From Bostrychus sinensis (taxonomy: Eukaryota > Chordata > Actinopteri > Gobiiformes > Eleotridae): a stretch of 64,000 nucleotides of DNA. Location of the stretch: the NCBI GenBank assembly GCA_020698575.1, contig CM036252.1:30457206-30521205 (forward strand). The letters run 5' to 3'. The notes beneath the pieces were generated by a model. That model was not told the origin of the DNA. It saw only the letters and a list, made by a program, of their open reading frames with translations, and did not search any database. Positions 9,740 through 25,223 of this stretch are shown in pieces (position 1 is the stretch's first letter; each line of letters opens with the position of its first letter). The position numbers were made by a program, and so were the translations under genes.

Positions 9740-10266
9740 TATGGCTATTATGACAGAATTAAAAATAATTTGGGAATAATGCCATAAGATATTTTTTTAA
9801 TGAATTACATTTTTAATAATGTTTATTGAATAAATATCTTTGTTTACAAGGAAAAGACGGAACATGTAGGATAAAATACAAAGAACATTGCAGCAACTGT
9901 GTTTTTGTTCTTGAACGCAGCTTCTCTGACGTCATGATGCCTTTTCTGAATGTGGCTAAGCTATGGGTGTATGGGCTAAGCGCTCAGCCTGTGGCGCGCT
10001 TCATTCGGCACCTCTGACAGCTGCAGCTGAGCGGTGTCATTGACCTATCAGCCCTCCGTTACGCCGCGAAATAAAACGCGCGCTCATATCGCTCAACAGA
10101 ACTCGCGCGGAACTCTGAAAGTGTACACTTCGATGGCGGGAGAGACAGACAAAGTAAACCTGAGTTACAGCGTAGTCTGGGTTTGGAACATTTAAACGGA
10201 CTCCTGTGATAAAGCTGGCGGACACTGTTGTTTACAGAGCTGCGTTGGGTTAAAGGTAAAGCACAG
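9740..10266 (+). promoter_or_regulatory. promoter and leader of the kelch-repeat gene, CRE-like site
   Basis: The stretch just upstream of the kelch ATG becomes CpG-rich from about 10,050 (runs such as ACGCCGCGAAATAAAACGCG). A full CRE palindrome, TGACGTCA, lies at 9927-9934. There is no convincing TATA box, as expected for a CpG promoter. The transcription start is not determinable from sequence alone. Confidence 0.5.
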
Positions 10267-13200
10267 ATGGAGGATTTCGGTGTTTACGCGGTGTTTGGAG
10301 TAAACAGTCCTCCTCAGAGACTCATTTGGTAAGGAAGACATTGCCACTTTTAATATAACCCGGCCTTTTTAGGTTTGTACATCAAGGACGTTGTAGAAGC
10401 ATTTTTATATTAGTTCTTGTTTATTTATTTAACAATATTTTTAGATTGGCAAGAGATTGTCTGGGTTATCCTTTATTGCTGTATTTGCTTACATCCCGAC
10501 GTTTTACTCAGTGTCTTTGTATGACTTGTTTAGCTAACTGTTGGTTGATTTTGGTTTGGGTGACTTGATTGAAATTTTAGAGACAGAGGAATGTAATGTT
10601 GTTTTGTACTTTAAAGGGGATATAGTGTTATACTTTAATTCATATTTTTTAAAGCAATCTTGGTCACCTCCAGGCCAGCAGTACGTTTTACAATCTTTAA
10701 AAACATTAAATGACTTAAAAAAGAAAGCAATTCTAATAATTACTTCACTACTGCCATAAAGAAATGGATAAAGAGACCAGCAGAGTGCAGAGCTGTTACA
10801 AACTTCTGAACAGAAACAGAAAAAGAGCTTTTTATTTCCTGAAAGGTCCACTGTTATATTACATTGACTCCTCTCTTTTAAACATGTTATATGCGCACTT
10901 CTAAAGCCCATACACTGTCACTGTACTTGCTCAGATTTCACTGCTTAAATTACTGTCACCACAAAGCAGCCTGCTAATTTATCTATCTGTTAGCATTGTG
11001 TCGTAAATAGCTGTGCTAAATAATCATTTTATGCTCTGTCCATTCCCCACCATTCCCAGCAAGGGGCAACAGACACCTAATCCAAGTGTTCCAGTCCAAC
11101 AGCTCCCCAAAAGAAGACACATACTTTCCACTATTTCAGAAAGAGCTGAAAAATGTCTCATGCCATTTTACTGTAAAAGTAAAAATGTCTGTAAGGAATC
11201 AGTGGAAACAGAGCTGTACACAGTTTTTTTTTGGCTAAATGAATGAGTGCAGACTGGATGTAGAGGGCTTGTTGATTGGTCAGTGCTTCCTGGAGTGGGT
11301 GGGGGTACGTGGGAGAGGCGGAGGTTTGTGGAACTGAGTGTTCTGAGTCCTCAGAAAGTCAGCACCAGAGAATGTAGGTTTACTCAACAGGTATGAATGA
11401 AACAAAACACAACTGCAGCTATGTTTTTGATGAGGGACCATTATAACATGGGAGAAAGCACAAAAATGCTGATTTTGCATCATATTTCCACTTTAATGCA
11501 ATGAGCCCAGTTTTATCTGCACTGTGGTATATTTAATAATAATAATAATATGTATAGAGGATGGGTGTTTCTTGCATATCCTCACGTGTCATTTTTGTGT
11601 GTTTCAGCGCTGACGGTTCCTCGAGAGTCAGTGTTTCAGTCCCTCCATCCATCCACCAGGTAGTGCTCTTCAGCAGTGGACAGTGGGGAGACAGGATCTG
11701 CGTCAAGGCGGAGCTGAATGACGCGGCGCGGATCCCCATCACCATCGGCCAACTGTCGCCCTACAACAAGTGGGTCAAGTCTGGAGCACAGACACAGGGA
11801 GGGCAGCCCTGGAGAATCACTGACCTAGTGACACACAGTTTAATAAATCAACAATGTCAAGAACAAGAATCAGAACAAGAAATTTCTTTTAAAAACATAA
11901 CTGTAGGTCCTCTATATTTCATCTGAAATAAGTATGTAAGTTAGGTTACATATGAAAAGTTAGAGCTACACATTAAAGTCCCCTTGGTGCTTTTATCTCA
12001 AAAGGGCTCATAAAACTCTGAGTACATACACTACTGTGAAAAGGTGTTTATACTTGCTTGCTTGCTTGCTTACTTACTTATATATATATATATACTTATA
12101 ATACTTTTTAATATTAGACGTAGACAACCAGAGTAAACACAAAATACATATGAATATTTCACAACATTCATGAATATTTCATTTATCAAGGGAAAAAGGT
12201 CCAAAACTTGCTGTGTAAAAAATACCTCCAATGTTAAATGATGAAATAACTGTAATTAACCACAGTTTTTGGAGAGCTCAGAGAGGGACTCCAGCAAACC
12301 ATGGAGAGAGCCATTATCCACAAATGAAGAAGGCTTGGAACAGTGGTGAATCTTCATGGTCTGAGCGCATCAATGCCTCAACTCATATTTTCCATTTGTG
12401 GATAATGGCTCTCCAGGGTTTGTCCCAGAGCTTTAGAAATGGCTCTGTAACCCTTTCCCTTTACTCAGCTTTCCAAAAACTGTGGTTAATCATAGTTGAG
12501 TCATGATTTAACAAGGGGCCACTTAGTTATGCACATAGGCCCAGGTTTTTTGGAGCTTAATCTCTTGAATTATTCATTTAAAAACAGCATTTTATATTTA
12601 CTCTGGTTATTTTTGTCTAACTTAAAAAGTGTTTGATGATCGGAAACATTTATGTATTGTGACCTTTTCCCAGCAGTGTATGTACTCAGAGTTTTATGAG
12701 AACTTTTGCGATAAAAGCACCAATGGGACTTTAATGCTCTAACTTTCCATACATCCAAACATTTCCTAGAGTACCTACATTTATGTTTTTAAAAGAAATA
12801 TCTTGAGATCTTTGTGTGACAAATACAAAAAAAACAAAACTATATTTAAGAAATCCAGAAGGGTGTATACACAGCACTGTACATATGTTCAGTAGCCCTT
12901 GTTAAGTCTAGCATCAACAGGGAAAGTTGTCCAGAGCATTGTAAGTATTTTAACAGGGTAGCCCCAAAGTCTTAAAAGTATTAAAATGGTATTAAATTTC
13001 ATGTGGTCAAAATCAAGGCCTTAAAAGATTTAATCTTATGGGAAGGTATTAAGATTTTGTTAATCTAAAAAAACAAAAAGAAGCCTTCTCAGTGTGAGTG
13101 TTTATGCTGTATAACAGAATATTTTAAAGTAATACCCTATGATTTAATAATAGAGGAGTACAGTATGTCTTATTTGCAAGTTGGAATTAGGCATTAAATT

Positions 13201-16200
13201 TGATCATATATGGTTTAAAAATGTATTAAATCGCCCATTCGAATGTGCCTTTAGTTTGTAAGTAGGGATGGGTACCAAGTCCTGGAATTATAGGCACCGA
13301 TCACTGCTCATTCAGCTGCTGTGTGAGCGGAGCAGAGTGGGCGGGGCTGCCGTATAGCAGTCCACTGCGACAGCGCACGCTGCACAGACGGAGAGAGGAA
13401 AAAAATGTGTCTCAACTTTGACAAAGTAGTTGCCGACTCTGTGCACAGAAACAGCAGGGACAGCGCTGCATGACAGCGCAACAACACAGAGAACACAGAA
13501 AGATGGTAGGCTAACGTTATTCTAGCAGCCCACAGGTGGAACAACTTGTCTTTAGGAACTAACTAAACCCAGTGTTTATCTGAGTTCAGTCTAAATTTCC
13601 CTGAAACACAGCTGTGACCACACACAGCTTATGCATTTATTTAGCCTATATAAGAATAGGTTACAGCTTTTCCTTAAATTATGCTCATTTCATATTTTTA
13701 TTTATTTAATTAATAAATTTTTTTATTTAGGGGTGCACGGTGGCAGAGCAGTTAGCGTTCTCGCCTCCTAGCAAGGAGGTCGTGGTTTCGAGCCCCGGGC
13801 CGACCAACACACCATCACACGAACTCTCTGAGTGGAGTCTGCATGTCCTCCCCGTGTTACCGTGGGTTCTCTCCGGGTTCCTCCCACCGTCCAAAGACAT
13901 GCACGTGTTAGGTGAATTGGTGACTCTAAATTGACCCTAGTGAATGAATGATGAATGATACCCATGCCTATTTGTAAGTTTCCAAAATCTTTTGTTACAG
14001 GGCTGCTGTATATATATGAGTGCATAATGTTCCTGGCGATCCTGGCATTAAACTTCATTCTAAGTATCATTCTAATAAACAATGGAGCGCAACAGTGCCC
14101 ACCCCCTCTCTTTTGCCACAAGTAAATTTCTCATTTATTTTTCCCATAGACTTTTCTTAAAATGCATTTATTAAGAGTTAAAAGCTCGACGGGGGCTAAT
14201 CAGCTCTGTGGTAACTCATGACCAATGCGCAATTAATTTTAATCAAAATAATGATCTTAAACTTAAATAATTGGTGAAACACATTTTTAGCTTTGCCTTT
14301 TTACAAGTTTCAATAATTGCACTATGGTTATGAGATTATCTTCCCTTGAGCTTTAAAACTCTTAATATACATCTTTTTCAAAAAGTCAATGGGAAAAATT
14401 AATGGGATATTTACTTCCAGCACCAGAGGGGGGCCGGCACTGTTGCGCTCCATTGTTTCTAGACAAAAGAGGCTCTTTAATATGGCATTTGTTTTGCATA
14501 TTATTGCAATAAATAATATAGTTATATTTTTAACCCCTTGAAGTTCTAATAGAATATTTTGAATTATTTGTTATTAAATATCACAAATTATTAATCCAGC
14601 CAGTTGGTGTACTCTTTGTGCCAGTTCTAAGCCTGGATAAAGAAAGAGATTGTCTCAGAAAGGGGATATGGTGTAAAACTTTTGCTAAATCAATAGCAAA
14701 CTGCTGCACCCCAGAAGGGAAAAGCTGAAAGAAAAAAGATTTGTTAGCATTATCACTGTGCTGTACCTTTTATAAAATACCGTATTATGTATCATTTCTG
14801 GGGTCTCCAGGTCAGGATGAGGGCTAAGTTACGTTTTGAGTTAAGTTTTGAACTGTAGTGAACATATTCCCTGTCTTCAGGTGCCTGTCCTGGGAGCAAT
14901 GGGAGGAAGAGACATGGACAGACACAGTCACACTGATGGTTTCTGTGGAGGGAGGAACTCTGGTAAGGATTTATTGTTGCATTCAGAAATGTTCAACCCC
15001 TCACCTCTAAAGACATTATAATGATGTGAATGAAAGATAATGAGAGTAAATGAGAAAAACTCTTTATTGTTTTATATGTGAGTTATTTTGACTTGACGTT
15101 AAAGTTTAAATGAAAAATGTGCCTCTTTTAACATGCACTGTCCATGGGCAGTATTTTTCTCTCCACTGTAATTTTTGCTCTATTCTTTACCTGCAAAAGC
15201 TTCTAGTTCAGTAATGTTTGATCGCATCTGTACAGCAGCTGCCTTCTTTAAATCCCACCAAAGATTTTCAATTGGATTTAAATCTGGCAACAGAGAAGGC
15301 CACTCCAGGACGTTCCAGGATCCTTTTGTCTTCTTGAAAAATCTTCAATAGATAAATCTTTGAAAGCTTGGGGGGGTTGAATATTTCTGACTGTGACAGT
15401 CTAAATATCAACATGGAAGGTATAAAGTGCTGAAAATACTGTTACAAAAACTGTTAAGGACATGAAATCAACATTTAAGTTTGGTCCTTTCCTTGTTTCT
15501 CTAATCTCCTGGTCATAGACTGAATACTCTCCCCCTTCTCCTCAGGGAAAACCACACTGGTCTGAACCAGAGCGTATCCTGGCAGTGAAGGAGTACACCC
15601 CTAAGGTAAGATGTGCAAGTATATTTAAATCTATATTTTGATGTATTACCTTATAATTGGTCTTTGATGTAGGAGAAAATAGTAAAGCAAGTGAAAGTGA
15701 CATGAGACAGTAATGACAGGGTTATCAGCATACATTTGTATACCTTCACCACAGGGGACCTAAAAAGAAAGCAAAAATTATTTGTCAAATTTCACAAATG
15801 CCACAAGTCCTGATTTACTGCAATAACATACAGTATAATGTCTATTGTCTATTGGATAGACTCCCCAAGCGTGGCCAGTCAGAGAAATGTAGTGGCATCA
15901 GTGTTGTTATAATAATAATAATTATGTGGTGTATTCTGTGGGCTGACTCCCAGGACACAGTGGCTCCCCTTGCAGCTCAGGAGATGAATGGTAAGAGGAA
16001 AAGAGAGCGAACGCCAGAGGAGGAACAGGACAAGGTGGTGACCCAGAGAGCGGGAGAGGAGAACATCTGTCCCAACGTGCACCAGACTACTCCAGTCAGG
16101 AAGGCCAAGGGGCAGGCCAAAGGAGGGCTGAAGCTGTTTGAAACCGGACCAGAGGAAGGCAATAGTGAGTGGTGGTGAAAAGATTTGTTTCTTCTATGTG

Positions 16201-19200
16201 ACCAATAACTCTTAATAATTCCATATTATAAAAATGTTTTGTTCATGAATGAAACACAAATTCAAAAGCAACACAGTGAACACACCCTCAGTACATTTTT
16301 CAAACTGGAGTTTGTTCTACCACAGAATCACCCTGACACATTCATACATTGACAAGCAGGATGAAGTGTCTTGCCCAAAGACACGACGACAGTATGAACT
16401 GTCACCCCAAAGGATCCTTATGTAATAAAATATACTGGAAATAATCTATATCTGCTGTAGATAGATAATATTTGTAAAGCTTCTCTTGTTGATGATGATG
16501 AACTGTTAAAACTGTCTCTAAATCTATTTCCTCTTTTTATCGACAACAGAAACACAAGGGACTGTGGGTAAAACGCCTCCTCAAAATTCAACCAAGAGCA
16601 GGCAGGCCAAGACTCCAACGCAGACCAGTAAGAATGTCCATTATATTATTTTAACGCATTTACACATACAAATACTGTTAAAATGATATTTTAAAAAGGC
16701 TGTGTAAGAAATAGTGTTGATATTATGTTTCAGTGGCGCTGGTGAGTCCGTCAGGTCGCTGGGGTCAGACTCTGTGTCCCATCGATGCTCAGACAGCCAT
16801 TCTGATAGGAGGACAGGGGGCCAGGATGCACTTCTGTAAAGATCCCATGTGGAAGCTCTGCACTGGTCAGTACTCACCTCACCTACAAGCCCTAGTTTTG
16901 GTCGTAATGAGAATTCTTCTTTGCTGCAGTTAAGAGACAGGACAGGGTAGACGCAAATGGAGGATTTTTTAAGTAACGTAATGTAATGTTATAATTGCCT
17001 TAATCTTGTTCTCCCACATTTTTTGCAAACTATTGACAGACATTTAAAGGCCTATAATCTTTACAAATACATGATTATTTGGTATTAAAAGTTGGCACAA
17101 TATAGTTGATTCTAATTAGCTCAAACAAAGTAGAATATTATAATTTATAAATGGCAAAATGAAAAGCACATTTTATGCAGTTAATAGTCTGAAGGTGACT
17201 AGTATTAGAAGGGTCCCTAAGGGTTAACATTTATCAAGTGTCTTAATACTAAATAACGTGTAAAAAAAAAAAATTATTATGGAAAGTTTTGACAGAAGAC
17301 AAAAATTATAGATGATTATAATTAAATGTATAAATATACAATTATGCTCATAAGTTTACATGCCCTGGCAAATTTTTTAAGGTGTGTATCTTTCCATAAT
17401 GAAAACATGAATGAACAGGCAAAACAAATGTATTTCATATTCAACTGGATTCCAACCAAACTATGAGCCATCTAAAAAAGGTACATCATTACATAAAACA
17501 CCACAATAGAGAAAACACTGACATTTGGCCAGTTGAAACATTTACAAACATTTCTGGTAGTTTTGGCTGAATTCTTGGTTGGTCCCTCCGACTGCTGCTT
17601 GGCCACAGAACCTACTAGTATCCACTTCTTTATCTGAGTCTGAACAGTACTGACAGGCATCTAGCCTGTTAGGTGACAGGTGTAGACCCGTACTTTGAAC
17701 AGCTGTTTAAACTTGTTCTTGTCAGCTTCTGTGCATGCTGTCAGACCAAAACATTAAGGGTACTTTTGATCACGGCCATTTGAATATTTTATTTTAACTT
17801 TATATTGGAATTTAAAAATGAACAAATACAATTGTGTGATAATAAATAACTTTGTCAGACCACAAACTCTGACTGAAAGACAAAGCATTGCTTTATTAAA
17901 CACATTTTCAGAAATATTGACAGTTTTGCACAAATTTTGCTAGGTTATGTACAACAGCATATATTTTTTATATTTGACGTTGAGTAGGGCCAGCTTGGTT
18001 CTCAAATTTCACTTATGGTAACTGGGCTTCACTTGGCTAAAAATTAAATAACACTAACCTTTTTTTAAATGAAGTTTGTCTGATAAGAAGAAAGCTGTTG
18101 TGGTGGTTGTACAAAGGATGCATGGTGGGTCAGGGTTAAAGCAGTTTGTGTTGTCCCACAGAGGACATGTGGTGGGTTGCAGCAGAGACCTTGGCAGAGG
18201 GCCCTACTCCTGAAGCCCGAATCGGACACACCGCTGTCTACGACCCAGACACCAGGCGGATCTTTGTGTTCGGTGGATCCAAGAACAAGAAGTGGTTCAA
18301 CGATGTTCACATTCTGGACACACAAAGCTGGAAGTGGACCATGGTCGAGGTGCGGTTCTCTCTAAAAATTACTAGGTCTCATGTGGACTGGAACCAAAGT
18401 ATTTTAGGGTATTTGGGGATAATATAGAAAAATATGCAGTAACTTTGAGTATTGTGATAGCAGTATGACTAGCTATATTTTAATATCTCTTTTTTTTTTT
18501 TTTTCAGTTATGTTAATTGAAGACTATTTTTGAGTATTTTTATTTTGTCACACTGACTGCACTTTAGAAATTTAATTTAAGGCCCTGATTGGATAAATAG
18601 TTTGAGTGTATGTCTGTGTCAGATGGAAGACCATAATATTACTTCATTATGGATATTGCGTTTGGCCATACTAACTTCGCATTGTATTGTGCAGCCCTAA
18701 ACGTAGTTAAGGATGAAATATTGTAAGATTAGTTATTGACAGGTTTGTCACAAATAAAAAAAGAAAAATATAAAGATATTAGTGCTTCCTGAAGGACTAC
18801 CCAGGAAAATGAACCATTCCAAATCTCAGATTTAAAAATTTGCATTTTAAAAAACAACCATACACAATAAGATGGCCCTGTTCCAGTTTTACCATCACAT
18901 TCTCAACCACTCTCATTCTGTAACATACTGCTTGGCGGTTCTGCTGGTTAATAAATTATTTTTTACTTTTTACACCAGGGTTCCCGCATTAAAGCATTAA
19001 AAGTCATTGAACTGATTTTACAAAAATTAAGGCCTTAAATGTCATTAAAAAGCATTACATTTAGTTCCAATGGGCATTAAAAAGTTAAGACATTAAAAAG
19101 TTAAAAAACATTGCTGACATTAGTTTTATTTGTGAGTATAAATATGTATTTATAAATAATTCACATTTTTGTGGCCTACACTAGCATGATAGACGAATGG

Positions 19201-22200
19201 AACAAGTTTGCTTCCACAAGACCAAATCAGATGTTTGACGTTTAATATTATTGTTGATTTATGAACTTTTACAATATTTTAATACATTTTGGCAATTTAA
19301 GCTGCTGTGATTGTATATGTTTGGCCTTAAAAATGTTAAAAATTACATTAAAGATGGCATTAACGTATTAATTTACACTGGCTGATACCTGCAGGAACCC
19401 TGTACACACAGCTGAAGATTTGAGATTATTCAAACTTATGTTTTTAAATTAATGCAAATCTCATATTAGGAATATTTTTCACCACATAAACCTACATTCA
19501 TTCATTCATCTTCCTCTGCTTTTACCCTTTAGCGGTCTCAGGTACTGGAGCCTATCCCAGTAATTAAAAACTGCTTGTCTCATAAAAACATTTAATATTT
19601 CATATAATTTCAAAACAACTGAGAGCTTTAAATCCCACTGCAATGTGACTAAACTGAAGAGTTAACAGTGAGGCTAATGTAGAACCATCTGTTTTTGTAT
19701 AAAATTCACTTCAGTTATGGCAAAATGTGTTCAGTAATCACAGGTCTGATATACTGTATTGTAACATTTACATAGTTTTTGCATATTTTGTGTCTTGTTG
19801 TGCAGGCTCAGGGTAAGGTCCCCCCTCTGGCCTACCACAGCTGCAGTCTGTTCAGAGGGGAGCTCTTTGTCCTGGGAGGGGTGTTCCCTCGTCCACACCC
19901 CGAGCCCGACGGTTGCAGTGACTCGCTGTACATCTTCGACCCTCACCTGTCCATCTGGTACCAGCCCATAGTGACCGGAGACAAGCCCTCCCCCCGGTCA
20001 GGGTAAGAGCTCTGCATGTGTTAGCACAGTGGGGTTCTTCTTCTCCCTTATACTGTCTGCTTATGTTTCAGTCACTCGGCGTGTCTGATGCAGGAGAGAA
20101 AGATTTATGTTTTCGGAGGATGGGACACGCCTGTCTGCTTCAGCGATATGTACATGTTGGACCTTGGTAAACCTCACACTCACTGCAACATTGTTAGCAC
20201 TCATGTCTGTTAAAGGGGTGACTGATTAGTGTTTATTTCAGGCCTGATGGAGTTTTCTGCTGTGAAAACATATGGAAAAGCACCCTCTCCTCGAAGGTAT
20301 ACACATGTGGTATTTAAATTTAAGCATCAATTGGCAATGGAGCTCAACACTGACAGCTTACCTCTGGTTCCAGAAGTAAATTTCCCATTTATTTTCTCTC
20401 TGGATTTCTCAAAGAATCTGTGTATTAAGAGTTTAAAGACTTGACAGAGGCTAATTGGCTATGGAGAAATAAAACAAATATCTGAAACTTGAAATTTCTG
20501 CAAAATAAGTTTGTAACTTTGCCTTTTATCAAGTTTCAGATAAATATTTTGATTGAAACAAATTGTGTTATGGTACTGAGTACTTTTTCTCAAACCGATA
20601 AGAGTACTTCCATTTGAGTACTCGCCGATACCGAGTACCGATACGAGTACTTATATAGGGGTTACTTTATAGTTTATACAGACACACTACTATATCTCAT
20701 TCATCCCATACCGTGTCGTCTTGCGGGGATGCGAAGTTATTTTTACAACAGAGTGGTTTGAACACAACTGACCACAGCTAAATTTTGCTCAATATAGACA
20801 TGTTATACCTCATTTTAAAGCTTAGATTCTCCTCTATTCAGTCGCTAAAGTGATTTTAAATACAGACTGAGCATCTGCGCATAACCCGCGGAGATTCGCC
20901 AAGACATACAGCAGCTAACGCAATTAGCAACAGTACTTCTTATGTTTTATCAGACAACAACTGCTTCAGACAACTGCTTAACCTTTATATTATTTAAGCA
21001 ATTAAATTGAGTTCTGTCAATTTTAACAGTCATTTATTCTTAAAAGTGAGTGAGATCGGGAAAGGCACGGGGTCCGTGTACCTGCTGGCCTTTCGTTTTC
21101 ACGTTTCCCAATAAGAAAACAAAAAACGGAAACAAGTCCTTATCCAATTACTATTTTATATTAGGCTACTACACGCCGGGGCGAGTGCCTAAGTGATCTG
21201 CTCCACTGCTACTGTCCTGTCTGCCTTTTAGACTGAGAAGCATTTAGCCAGTTGCACACTTTGCTCCTTCAAACCTTTCACATGGGCTAGTTTTGGATTT
21301 GTTCTTATGAGCAAGTAGTGGCCACGCAGTTGTTGCGCGGTGCGCCACAGCCCACAGATCCCTCTGCACTGTGTGCCAGTGTCACCTCGGCATCCGTGAA
21401 GGCTGCGTGTAAGAAAAATAATCTTTCGTTTGCATTAAATCTGCTGTGTGTCCTGGCGCTCACCGCTTTTAAGGACAGTGCTCCCATCACAGCTGCAGAC
21501 AGGTGAGGGGCGTGCGCTCCTCCACTGACTACTGTCCTGTGTTATGGTACGTTCACACCGGACGCGAATCAGGCGTCAGGCGCGAGTGATTACCATGTTA
21601 AGTCTATGGAAAGCCGCCTTCAGGCGCGAACAAGCGTCCTGCGGCGCGAATGACGCGAATTGAGCGTTTGACGCGCGACTCCCGCGAATCGGCGGAAGAC
21701 GCGAACAACGCAGATTCCCGTCCAACGCTGTGGTCGCGGAAGTTGAAAAATTTGAACTTCTGCGAACATTCGCGGCGCGGTAACCAATCAGGGACCTGCT
21801 GTAGCAGTGACGTGGTTACGTACGACGTAACAGGAGGAGATCCCTGCCTCGGAGATCCAGCAAAACAATCATCAAGGCTGTCAGAGTGAACCCGGAGATA
21901 AAAGCTGCAGCCTACAGCAGCTCTTCTACTTTTATGAAGACAGGAAACAAAAACAGCCCTGATAGAAAACACTATAAATAAAATAAATATGGCTGTTTAG
22001 GCTTTGTGTGAGTGTGGTTATAGCTGTTATCTGTGATACAAGCCTGTTACAGAGGCTCACTCTGATCATCGTGACATCAAGAACACACAAATAAATACAA
22101 TTAAATATAAAGGGGGGGTTAACTTTACCAAAATAGCCTATTGAGATGTGTTTGTTATATTAGCAGTTATTGCACTCTCCAGAACAACAGAAAATACAGA

Positions 22201-25175
22201 GCCTGTGACTAGACTAGACCCCAAAACCACTAGAGAGAGCTAATGTACAAGAAATAACCCCAGAGTGTCTCAGCTCTGTCTCTGGGGTTAATGCTGCTGT
22301 ACAGCAAGTGAGAGACGCAAAAAGTGAAAAATGCGTTGAGATGGCAGCAAAATGGCACTAAATCTGGCGTGCTATTTACACGCACTGTCATGCTTTTCCA
22401 TTGTGCTAAAAAGCAAAGGGAAAAAAAAGATGTAAACTGTATACTGTAAACTGTTACATACTCCTGTATGTCAGCCGCGCGTGGTGCCCTGAAAGAGCGG
22501 ACGATCTGGCCCATTGTCTTTTGAGACGAAGCTGGAGAATAGCTCAGCAACAACACGGCTTTAAAGAGCGTTGGTAAATTACAATATTTATATCTAATGA
22601 AGAGAACGCAATTCATCTGAAAATGTATAATAAAATATAATTTATTTTTGTAAACCTTTTGAAGTTACTTCCCCAACAGTTGGGGGTGCTGGAGTCAAAT
22701 TTGGGGGTGATGCACAAATGTTTTAATCAACTTGTGCCCTGACCATAAATACCAAATACTGAATTATTTTCAGAATCTTAACCCTTTTTATGCCAGTGTA
22801 TGTAATAGCATCTACATCTTTTTTTTGTAAAAAAAAACACACAAAAATGAAATATTTTTAATATTCTCAAAGCAAAGTGGATTTTTTTAGGGTTATTACA
22901 GCCTTGCGTATGTCAAAGATTACCAACAACATTTATTTTTAGGGATAATTTTTTCCTGTGCTATGTAGAATCTAACAACCTACTGTCATTAAAAACCCAT
23001 TAAAACTTGTTGTGACTTTTTATTACTACAAAAAATCCAAAATCCATTTAAATCAATGTTAAACTTTGACAGACCCAAGGCTGTAATAACTCCCCTTAAA
23101 AAAAAAATCCACTCTGTATTGAGAATATTGAAAATATGTCATTTTTGTCTGTGGTTTTTTTACAAAAAATGTAGATGCTATACACTGGCATAAAAAAGTT
23201 AAAATTCTGAAAATAATTAAATATTTGGCATTTATGATCAGTGCACAAGTTTAATAATAAAAGATTTATGAAAAAAAAAAGAAAATGTGAAGGTAGACAT
23301 TTTTTTTTTTTTTTTTAACAAGGACACTTGTCACTGAATAGTAACAACATAACAAATTTAGAGAGTGTAAAAATGAAGCAATTGAAGTGTTTAGAATATC
23401 AACATTAGTGATAAAATAAGTAAGAACCACTGCATATTTATCAAAAAATATTTTTTTTTGTCCTTGTTTGGGTTCCAGGGTTAAAGGGGTTATATTATGC
23501 AAAATTGACTTTTCTGAGCATTGTCCAGTGTTGGAGTTGTGTTTTGCTTCATTCATGCCAATCCATAATTCTCTGGCACAGCAATTGTGAGGCCACAAAA
23601 AGCTCAGTAGCACCAGCCTTCGGTTTTCCCACGAACCCCCGCCTTCTCCAGGAAGACCAATCAACAAGCCCATTCATTTATCCAAAAAAAAGGTGCACAG
23701 CTCTGTTTCCACTGATTCAGGCATTTTTAGTTTTGGAGTGAAATGTCATCAGACAAAAAGTTTAAGAACAGCTTTTTTTTCTCCATTAAATTATGTTCAA
23801 AATACCTCAACAATCTCCACTCTGCTGCCTTCCGCTGCCCTTCGCTAGTCTCTTCACCTGTTTCTTTATGCACCAGTAGTGTATTTCATATGCATTCTGT
23901 CACTTGTTGTTAAAAGTTGTAAAACATGCTGCTGTTCTAGAGGAGACCAAGACTGATTTAAAAATATGAACAAAAAAATATGAATAGAATATGTATCTTT
24001 TTAATACATTTTTTCCCATTCATTAATTTTCTACCGCTTATTCCCGTTAGGGGTCGCGGGTGACTAGAGCCTATCCCAGTAACTTTGGGTACACCCTGGA
24101 CAGGGGCCAGTTTGTCGCAGGGCTGATACAGAGACTAACACAGACAGACAACCGTGATAGTGTGTGATAGTGCGTCGGTTGACCCGGGGCTCGAACCCAC
24201 GATCTCCTTGCTAGGAGGCGAGAACACTAAACCGCTCTGCCACCGTGCACTCCATTTTTCCCCATGTCTAGCAAAAATCTGGCATCCCCATGTGTACTGA
24301 AAGGTATTGTTGTATATGTTTGTTGCAGTTGGCATGGCAGTGCTGTGCTCTCGGACACAAAGTTCCTGATCCATGGCGGTTACAATGGAAACAACGCACT
24401 CAGTGACACATTCATATTTGACATAGGTAAGACTGGGATATATTCTTCTTATCTTTATGCAGTGTCCATTAATAAATAATAAAAAAATGTCTTTTTTTTT
24501 AGTCATATCAAGCCACTAGAGTTAATCACAGGGGTGAAAGTAGATTTTTGCTTATGCCGGTACTATAACAAATTATGCCTACATATATATTTTTAATAGC
24601 AGAAAAAGCAGATATATGAGGTTGAGAATGAATCTTGACTATAAATGAAAAATATAGATATGGCTTATACAGGGTTTAACAGGGTTTGAAAACAAATCAA
24701 ACGCACCCTATAAAGGCCAACACACACTGGACGCACGTCAAAAAATATACCCCTATTGTTTTCTATGAGGCGCACAGCGGTGGCTGAAAACACATGGTCC
24801 CCCGTACTTCTGCAGTAACAAAGATGGTTCTCTGCTCCGTGTGACACAGACACACAGCTGTAAACACTGAGGGACAGTAGCTGCTGCTCGGGGGGACACA
24901 AGCAGCAGCTCCCGATTCCTGCTGCTATAGAGAGGGACAGCTCCAGACAAATATCATTGAGGGGGCAATGGGGGGGTCCATATTAAATAAAGAGGGGGCA
25001 ATGAAATTCTGACGCAAAAATATACACCAAAAACAATCAACAAAAACAAACAAAAAATCAATAAGCAAAATATAAATTACCATTAGTATTGAGCACCAGT
25101 TCTGTCTAGACCAATGGTGCCCAACCTTTTTTGGCTTGCGATCTACTTTTAAAGTCATCAAGGCCAGGAGATCTA

Positions 25176-25223
<48 letters not shown>

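Noticed and set aside
13740..13934. 64-codon frame, and its relative at 31,775-31,978
   Set aside because: Both are the same SINE read through; the similarity is the repeat, not a protein family.
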